In this document: positions 31,500 through 37,246 of the stretch, piece after piece
How positions within the stretch are numbered: the first letter of the stretch is position 1
How the letters are laid out: each line of letters starts with the position of its first letter
Source of the DNA: Planctomycetaceae bacterium
GTDB lineage: Bacteria > Planctomycetota > UBA8742 > UBA2392 > JABWBM01
Assembly: GCA_013360495.1 (NCBI GenBank)
Contig: JABWBM010000008.1
Location: 1-37,246 of the forward strand
DNA: 37,246 nucleotides
Direction: 5' to 3'
The notes under the pieces: model-generated
Seen by the model: the letters and a program-made list of their open reading frames with translations, nothing else
Databases searched by the model: none
Told to the model about the DNA's origin: nothing
Position numbers and translations under genes: made by a program

Positions 31500-32468
31500 T
31501 CATTCCGGTGACCAGAGGTAGAGCAGGTGCGATCCAGCATGATCGAGACCAAGACGTTCAAGAAGGTTGACACCAAGGTTGATCCCGCCCTCGGTCTTCG
31601 TGTCCGTATAGATGGTGCGCTCGACATCGTCGCTGACATAGGAATAGATAACGACCGATGCATCGCTGGCACCCGCCATCTGCCCGGCTTTCGTCACCGC
31701 ATCGTCAAATGTTCCGATGGCGTCGATCAAACCGTTTTCTTTCGCCTTTGACGCGGTATAGACGCGCCCATCGGCAAGCTTGCGAATAGAGGCTTCGTCG
31801 AGATTCGTGCGCCCCGCATCAACCACACCGATGAATCCATCGAAAGCTTCGTCGATCATCGACTGACGATACTCAAGCTGCTCCTTGTTCAGCGGCGCGA
31901 TCGGCAGACCATCGCCCTTCATCGGCCCGGTGCGCAGGATCTGTGCTTTCACACCGAGGTCATTCATCAGACCCTCGACGCTCACGTGAACGAAGAACAC
32001 GCCGATGGAGCCGCACACGTTCGTGCGCTGCGCGATCACATGGTCGCAGGCCATGGCCGCGTAGTAGCCGCCGGACGCTGCCACGTCCTGAAAATAGGCG
32101 ATCATCGGGATGCCCCGCTCGCGCTTGAAGCGGAGAAGTTCGCTGTAGATCGAGTCAGTGGCCGCAACGGCTCCGCCGGGCGAATTGACCTTGAGGATAA
32201 CCGCGACGATCGAGGAATCGTCGCGCGCTTTGTTGAGGCGGCGCACAACGCCGTCAACGGTGTTGGGCGAGCCGCCAAGCAGCGAGCGCGAATCATGGGA
32301 CGAGATCGTCCCCTCGAGCGGAATGACGAGAATCTTTGACGAGCTGCCCTCGCGCAGCGCCGATTCGCTCAGCACCGGGCTTGCATTGTTGAAGAGCGGC
32401 ATGGTGACATTGATGCTGCACGCCGAAAGCGCGAGCGAAAAAAACAATGCGAGCGTGATTCGATGCAC
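31500..32468 (-). CDS. sppA: Signal peptide peptidase SppA, lipoprotein form
   Basis: From the GTG at 32468 (preceded by AAGGAGAG five bases away) the product is 322 residues and begins MHRITLALFFSLALSAC, a lipoprotein signal with Cys17. The S49 peptidase domain has KVNSPGGAV, the nucleophile Ser132 in VAASGGYY, and Lys184 in GPMKGDG, exactly 52 residues later as in short-form SppA. The substrate-binding portion continues with the GRVYTASKAKENGLIDAIG stretch. The enzyme degrades cleaved signal peptides at the membrane; the lipoprotein anchor is unusual because SppA usually has a transmembrane helix. It is divergent from the amidotransferase gene. Confidence 0.93.
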   Translation of the reverse strand: MHRITLALFFSLALSACSINVTMPLFNNASPVLSESALREGSSSKILVIPLEGTISSHDSRSLLGGSPNTVDGVVRRLNKARDDSSIVAVILKVNSPGGAVAATDSIYSELLRFKRERGIPMIAYFQDVAASGGYYAAMACDHVIAQRTNVCGSIGVFFVHVSVEGLMNDLGVKAQILRTGPMKGDGLPIAPLNKEQLEYRQSMIDEAFDGFIGVVDAGRTNLDEASIRKLADGRVYTASKAKENGLIDAIGTFDDAVTKAGQMAGASDASVVIYSYVSDDVERTIYTDTKTEGGINLGVNLLERLGLDHAGSHLLYLWSPE

Positions 32469-32479
32469 GGATTCTCTCC

Positions 32480-32531
32480 TTCGTTGGGGTGGCCCGATCA
32501 TAGCGTTACGACCTCGCGCGGCTCCAACGAA
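32480..32531. repeat. 8-bp inverted repeat in the sppA/amidotransferase gap
   Basis: TTCGTTGG (32480-32487) and CCAACGAA (32524-32531) are perfect inverted copies separated by 36 bases, within the divergent gap upstream of sppA. The first arm overlaps the sppA ribosome binding site region, so it might affect sppA translation or bind a regulator. The function is not established. Confidence 0.3.
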
Positions 32532-32709
32532 ATGCGGCCCCTTAGCATTGTCAAACCTTCCCCTCGCTAAAGCCCGCCAAATAAGCCAAAATGGCCGCGG
32601 GGTCAGGGGTGTTCTCGCGCGGCCAACAACCATGGCGGGGACATGCCGGACGCTACGCAGGTTGCGCCGCGGGCGATATCACGGCGCGCGAACATGGAGC
32701 ACCCGCACG

Positions 32710-33603
32710 ATGTGCCGATTCCTGATGTACATGGGCGAGCCGGTGTCGATGGCGTCGCTCGTCACCGAGCCCGAAAATTCGCTGATCAAACAAAGCTATA
32801 TGGCCAAGGAACGCCCGGAACCGCTTAACGGCGATGGGTTCGGCGTGGCGTGGTACGCTCCGCATATCAGCCCGAAACCCGCGGTGTTCAAGTCGATCAC
32901 GCCCGCATGGAACAACGAAAATCTCCTCGACCTCGCGCGTGTAACGTTGAGCCCTTGCATACTCGCGCACGTACGCGCTGCGACATCAAGCACCACCGTA
33001 ACGATGTCCAATTGCCACCCCTTCACATGGCGTGAAATGGCGTTCTGCCATAACGGCGACATAGGCGGCTTCCAGAATATCCGGCGCAAATTGCTCTCGC
33101 TGTTGTCCGACGAGGCATTCAATATCGTTAAGGGCAACACCGATAGCGAACACATGTTTGCGCTTTACGTGGACCATTTCCTGAGGATTCCTGACCGCGA
33201 ATCCAACCGCGCAGCATCCATGGCGACCGCACTGAGCACCACGATCAAGGATATCGCAGCCATGGCGCGCGCCGCGGATCCGGAAGAGCATTGTTATATC
33301 AATTGCGCTGTGACCGACGGAATTCACGCCGTCGTCGCCCACTGCTCGACTGATCCAAGCTACATCGACTCGCTGCACATCTATACGGGCGAGCGTTACG
33401 CTTGCGTCAAAGGGCGCACACAGATCATTTCGAAGCAAGCGGCCTCGGGCGCAAAAATCGTGCTCGTGGCGAGCGAACCCTTGACCAACGATCCGGGCTG
33501 GCACAACGTCGGGCTGAACAAAATCATGGCGATCGATGCGGATCGATCAGTCATCTCCATGAGCGTGAAATTCGAAGACCCCCCGGCAGCCGCAGCGGGC
33601 TAA
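32710..33603 (+). CDS. Class II glutamine amidotransferase (YafJ/EgtC-like)
   Basis: The 297-residue protein starts MCRFLMYMGEP, which after Met removal exposes the catalytic N-terminal Cys. Conserved glutaminase segments follow: NGDGFGVAWY (40-49), HVRAATSS (87-94), NCHPF (101-105) and CHNGDIGGF (113-121). It hydrolyses glutamine or a gamma-glutamyl compound; no synthase domain is fused, so the acceptor is unknown. Relatives include YafJ and the ergothioneine hydrolase EgtC, but no egt genes are nearby. The ATG at 32710 has GGAG ten bases upstream. Its stop overlaps the convergent DUF115 gene by four bases (CTAA). Confidence 0.92.
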   Translation: MCRFLMYMGEPVSMASLVTEPENSLIKQSYMAKERPEPLNGDGFGVAWYAPHISPKPAVFKSITPAWNNENLLDLARVTLSPCILAHVRAATSSTTVTMSNCHPFTWREMAFCHNGDIGGFQNIRRKLLSLLSDEAFNIVKGNTDSEHMFALYVDHFLRIPDRESNRAASMATALSTTIKDIAAMARAADPEEHCYINCAVTDGIHAVVAHCSTDPSYIDSLHIYTGERYACVKGRTQIISKQAASGAKIVLVASEPLTNDPGWHNVGLNKIMAIDADRSVISMSVKFEDPPAAAAG

Positions 33604-36600
33604 GACAGCGCGCACCAAGCTTTGCAATCGCCGCACGCCTTGTGTTCGCGGGCGTAATCTTTCTCCGCGTGCGAGCGGCGCACTCGCTCCAGCTTGCCGC
33701 CGCGCCAGATGTCGGCAATGCTCTGACCTAACACATCGCCCGCTATGGCCGAAGCATCTTCCGAACACAGAGGCACGCGCCCGTCAGCGAGGATCAGCAT
33801 CTGCTCGCTGATGCGCAGGCAGGGCGAACGCGTGGCCGGATAGAGGTCGATAGTCTGCTGCGGCGCAACGGCGCCGGCATATGTGCGGTAGCTCGCCACA
33901 TGGGGCCACGATACCGGCGACCACCACGCATCGCGGAATTCAATCAGTGTGCGGTCGCCCATGGCGCCCTTCACAACCTCGGCAACGATCAACGGCAGCA
34001 TCCGCCCCTGCGCCAGCCTCCCGTCGCGGATGGAGAGAATACGCGAGGCCAATTCGTCAAAGATATCCGCGCCATTGAGATCGCGGTATTCTTCGCGCCC
34101 CCAATAGCCGAAGCGCACGGTCACGGCGTCAACGCCCGCCTGCGCGAGACGCTCGAAAACCTCGGCAGTCAACGCCGTACCAAAGGTTCGCACGTTGAGC
34201 GCGCGGACACAGGGGCGAAGAGTATCAACAATGTCAAAGAAGCGCGGGTGCTTCAGCGAATCGCCGAAGCCGCCGAGGGTGAGGTTCAGGCTGTCGCGGT
34301 GGTCGGCGCATTGTTTCGCGACGCTCTCGATCACATCGAGCGGCATGTCGTATTCGTCGCGTGCGGACGGGAGATAGGCCGGGTGAAGGTCTCGGCGCGT
34401 GGTAATCTCGACCTCGAGATCGCGCGGAAAGCGCCCAACCCATGCATCGTAATTCTTGCTGCCCGCCTCGGCGACAGCGCCGAGATTCGCGTGGCCATTT
34501 TGAACGTCCATCTGTGAAGCAACCAGCCGCGCAAACTCGCGATCGCGTCTCGCGCGCAGGTCGAAGCCGCGGCGGCACTGCTTGACGGCGCTCGGGACGT
34601 AGGCGAACTCCTTCCCCCAAAAGCGCTCTTTGCTCTGATGATAAAAAATGAGCTGCGCCGGCAGGTTGTTGGCAACGACTTCTTCGAGCGACTCGCGATC
34701 CCACAACGACGGAATAAGGCCCAGCGGCCCCTCGCCGACGTAGATTCCCGCCGAATAGTTGCTTTCGCTCGCGGCGTCAAGCAACGAGCCGACGATCTCC
34801 GGCGTCAGGAATCCCATCGACCCCGGTACGACGAGAACATAGCCCGGAAGCGGCGCTACGAGCGATTCGAGAATCGCCCGCGCGTTGCCGTAAGTGGCGA
34901 CGTCGCTCGACATCTGGAGCCCGTGAAGCGTGCCTGTGTGATTCCACGCGCGGATGGAGTGCGCAGCGCTCCGGTAAGGAGAATCGGGCATCGCCGATGG
35001 CGGAACGACGCGGATGCGTCGGTCTGTCACGGGAAGAGGCAAGGAATCTTGCCACGGCACGATGACCGATCGTATGCGCGGATGATCGAGCAGCGCGTTG
35101 AGCGCGAGCCTGAGCGGTGAGTATGACTCATTGCCGATGAACGCGTCGCGCATCTCTCCTGCTTCAGGAATCTCAATGTAGGCGTCGATGATCGTATGGT
35201 CTTGCGCGGCAGTGGCGGCCTTGGTCGGGATCGGCGCCATAGCCGATGCGGGCGACTGGAAACGCGCGATGCTGCGCTCCAGCATGCCGTCAAAGATGTC
35301 CATGGCCGCCCCAAGGGCCGAAAGATATGCCATCTGCGCCCTCACCTGTTTGCGCGCCATCTCGACTTTGGACAGCGAAGGATCGGAGGCTTCGACCATC
35401 AGCCGGCGGCGCTCGAGCCGGTCGCCACTCGCGAGCCGCGAGAGAATTTCGTAGAGACCGCCATTTTTACTCATAGCGGCGTTGTAAGCATCGAGTGCCG
35501 GGGCAAGGCCCGGCGCATGGGCGCCTTGTTTGACGAGCGTCGACTCGGATTTCTTTAAATGAGCGAGGGCTGTTTCAAGCAGGCCTTTCAACGCGCGCAA
35601 CTCGCCTCGTTTCGCGTTGAGATGCTCCGCGCCGCGCGTGTTGCCGCTGGCGCTCCCGGAAGCGCTTTTGACCGCATTCGTGAGGCGTCCCAAGTCCACC
35701 GGCTTTGGCGCATAACGCTCGAAAGCCTGCGCCAGCGTCATGGTTTGCGCGCCCTTAAGCTGACGTCCGGCTTCGCTGCCGTTGATAAATATCGTCTGCG
35801 AGTTGCGGGCGATGATGTCCTCGAAGGTGGTGGCCGAGACACTCATTTGCCGGTCAGTGATCAGCGGGTTGCCATACATATCGACGCCCGCATCCGTGCG
35901 ATCCTCGCTGGCGGTGATGATGAAGAGCTCCTGACTCTCGAAACTCGAGAAACGATGCACCGATGCCAATGCCTCGTCGTAGATCACGGTCCCCGGCGTA
36001 TGCGTGATGTGAAAGCTGAAAGCTTGATCGAGCCCGCAAAAAATAATCGGGTTGCAACCGAGATAGAGCAGCAGATTCAATCCATGGTGCGCGACGTTGG
36101 ACGACGTGCCGCCAAGCTGGCCGTGATCGGCGACCGAGTCACCAAAAAGCGCGCGATAGATCCAGCTATCCTCGACGATCTTGACGCCGGAGTATGCATC
36201 GAGAGGCTTGGGATGCGCGGTCGCATCGGCGAGAAGCGGCGGAGCATCTGTGGCGGGAATGCCGGAAAAATAGCGCTCACTCAGGTGGTGATAGTCGACG
36301 ACATTGGTCGTGGCGATGGGGAGCTTCTTGCCCAACATGCGTTTGAGCGCCGTCGAGACGACGTGAATGCAGGCGTTCGGCGCATAACGCTGGAGCGTTT
36401 CGAGGTTGAGCGCGATCGACGGCCCGGCCCCCACCAGCACGCCCGGCGTCCCGGCAAGCGTTCCTTTCAGGCTGGAGAGCGACGGACTGCGGAGGTAATG
36501 CGGCACGTTGAGCAGTGCGTTGCCGATATGGATTTCCGCCCCGGCGATGGAAGTCTGCAACGCGACTGACACCTCGCGCGCCCATTCGCCATAGTGCGCG

Positions 36601-37109
36601 AAGAGTTCGCCATAGGCCCGGTTTGATGCTGTGTAACCGTGGTTGTACGTCTTCGCGCCAAACGTGGCGATGTCTTCAACGGCTGGCGCAAGCGCATCAG
36701 CCAGTGGCTGCCCGGGCAATGGAACCCCAAAGAGCAAGCGCTTCGCGCCGATGGTTTGGCGAAAATCGTGCAGGTCAAGGACCGCCCGCAACAGCGCGAG
36801 ATCGCCCTCAAGCACAGCGACGACCGAGCGCGGATGGCGATTGAGCGCATGCAAAATGGCATAGCCCATGCCGCAGCCAAGCAATACGCAGGGCTGGCCG
36901 AGTTTGGGCGGATCGTTGTCGATCAAGCGTTCGGCCTCGCGTTTGGGCGCGCGGCGGCTCGCTATCCACTGGCCGTTATGCTGGAGCGTGCAGCCGCCGT
37001 CGTCGGCCCGCGTCACCGGCGCCGCAACGCCTGGCGCGTTGGCAAGCGCCTGAGCCAACAAGGGTTGGTATTGTGCGAGCGAGCGCAGATTGGTGTCGAG
37101 GAAAGACAT
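33600..37109 (-). CDS. DUF115/MptE-like protein fused to a cluster-less radical-SAM-like domain with SPASM domain
   Basis: The 1169-residue protein has at least three parts. The first is an N-terminal DUF115/MAF_flag10 (MptE-like) domain, about residues 40-450, with CVLLGCGMGYAI and the Rossmann-type VGAGPSIALN (226-235). The second is a helical, probably coiled-coil section (about 480-620) followed by a possible nucleotidyltransferase-like region (640-800). The third, from about 895, resembles radical SAM proteins (LEVEITTRRDL, LTLGGFGDSLKHP), but the CxxxCxxC triad is missing: positions 906, 910 and 913 are R, P and L. The C-terminal SPASM domain keeps its Cys (1097, 1115, 1159, 1162, 1166). 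DUF115 proteins are linked to flagellin glycosylation or pterin chemistry, and the dead radical-SAM/SPASM part resembles the spirochaete spiro-SPASM family as I remember it. Confidence 0.8.
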   Translation of the reverse strand: MSFLDTNLRSLAQYQPLLAQALANAPGVAAPVTRADDGGCTLQHNGQWIASRRAPKREAERLIDNDPPKLGQPCVLLGCGMGYAILHALNRHPRSVVAVLEGDLALLRAVLDLHDFRQTIGAKRLLFGVPLPGQPLADALAPAVEDIATFGAKTYNHGYTASNRAYGELFAHYGEWAREVSVALQTSIAGAEIHIGNALLNVPHYLRSPSLSSLKGTLAGTPGVLVGAGPSIALNLETLQRYAPNACIHVVSTALKRMLGKKLPIATTNVVDYHHLSERYFSGIPATDAPPLLADATAHPKPLDAYSGVKIVEDSWIYRALFGDSVADHGQLGGTSSNVAHHGLNLLLYLGCNPIIFCGLDQAFSFHITHTPGTVIYDEALASVHRFSSFESQELFIITASEDRTDAGVDMYGNPLITDRQMSVSATTFEDIIARNSQTIFINGSEAGRQLKGAQTMTLAQAFERYAPKPVDLGRLTNAVKSASGSASGNTRGAEHLNAKRGELRALKGLLETALAHLKKSESTLVKQGAHAPGLAPALDAYNAAMSKNGGLYEILSRLASGDRLERRRLMVEASDPSLSKVEMARKQVRAQMAYLSALGAAMDIFDGMLERSIARFQSPASAMAPIPTKAATAAQDHTIIDAYIEIPEAGEMRDAFIGNESYSPLRLALNALLDHPRIRSVIVPWQDSLPLPVTDRRIRVVPPSAMPDSPYRSAAHSIRAWNHTGTLHGLQMSSDVATYGNARAILESLVAPLPGYVLVVPGSMGFLTPEIVGSLLDAASESNYSAGIYVGEGPLGLIPSLWDRESLEEVVANNLPAQLIFYHQSKERFWGKEFAYVPSAVKQCRRGFDLRARRDREFARLVASQMDVQNGHANLGAVAEAGSKNYDAWVGRFPRDLEVEITTRRDLHPAYLPSARDEYDMPLDVIESVAKQCADHRDSLNLTLGGFGDSLKHPRFFDIVDTLRPCVRALNVRTFGTALTAEVFERLAQAGVDAVTVRFGYWGREEYRDLNGADIFDELASRILSIRDGRLAQGRMLPLIVAEVVKGAMGDRTLIEFRDAWWSPVSWPHVASYRTYAGAVAPQQTIDLYPATRSPCLRISEQMLILADGRVPLCSEDASAIAGDVLGQSIADIWRGGKLERVRRSHAEKDYAREHKACGDCKAWCALS

Positions 37110-37246
37110 GCGGACGGCGTTATATCACGGCGCCGCCAAAGATTGCCACCCGGCCTGAACACGAAATGCCGAAAGACGGCACGGGCCACTCAAGCTTTTA
37201 AGCATGCGAACCCGAACGTAAGCCGCGACCGTGATCAGTGCTGTCT
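37110..37246. other. Intergenic end of the window, nothing recognised
   Basis: The 137 bases upstream of the DUF115 gene contain no convincing open frame or RNA gene. The minus strand has a TATAAC-like string near the start codon, but no matching -35 element is convincing. Confidence 0.3.

Overview
The window comes from a Gram-negative bacterium with a fairly GC-rich genome. The evidence is the number of lipobox lipoproteins, MurJ, MreB, SppA, and a tightly packed gene layout. No rRNA, tRNA or CRISPR array was found. I cannot place the organism in a phylum. The mix of a TIGR03936/RNase G-like pair, a DUF115/SPASM fusion, an ECF sigma factor with a membrane anti-sigma, a GxxExxY gene and a GG-C C-terminal sorting signal suggests an uncultured or deep-branching lineage (deltaproteobacteria-like, PVC or FCB-like), but this is only an impression.

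Layout. 1-4.3 kb: a truncated amidohydrolase lipoprotein, an unknown lipoprotein, a TIGR03936 protein followed by a protein that keeps only the S1 part of RNase E/G, a secreted protein, and YbaB/EbfC. 4.4-6.7 kb: a Crp/Fnr regulator, an ORF6N gene carrying a palindromic repeat with two more copies downstream, and a lipoprotein made of two FliL-like repeats. 6.7-13.4 kb: urocanate hydratase (hutU), then a complex iron-sulfur molybdoenzyme encoded by a four-cluster ferredoxin/NrfD fusion and a catalytic subunit without a Tat signal. A GxxExxY gene flanked by 31-bp inverted repeats lies between these two subunit genes. 13.4-18.4 kb: a membrane zinc-ribbon protein and a membrane Ser/Thr kinase, divergent from a small membrane protein, followed by MurJ and a six-Asp-box BNR protein. 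18.4-19.8 kb: a MITE-like inverted repeat and mreB with a strong terminator.

19.9-25 kb looks accessory: a large XRE regulator with a candidate operator, a small secreted protein, a 44-residue peptide gene with a double-glycine leader and its own terminator, and a 752-residue secreted protein with putative-Ig repeats and a GG-C/membrane/basic tail. 25-31.3 kb is a minus-strand operon: ECF sigma factor, anti-sigma with four N-terminal repeats and an extracytoplasmic toroid-like domain, a lipoprotein, and a class V aminotransferase. 31.5-37.1 kb: SppA, a class II glutamine amidotransferase, and a 1169-residue DUF115 protein fused to a radical-SAM-like domain that has lost its cluster cysteines but keeps its SPASM domain.

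Several genes point to the cell envelope (MurJ, MreB, SppA, lipoproteins, sigma/anti-sigma). Three of the convergent gene pairs overlap by exactly four bases at their stop codons. The most unusual items are the double-glycine peptide, the DUF115/cluster-less radical-SAM/SPASM fusion, the GxxExxY inverted-repeat cassette inside the molybdoenzyme operon, and the palindromic repeat shared by the ORF6N gene and its 3' flank.
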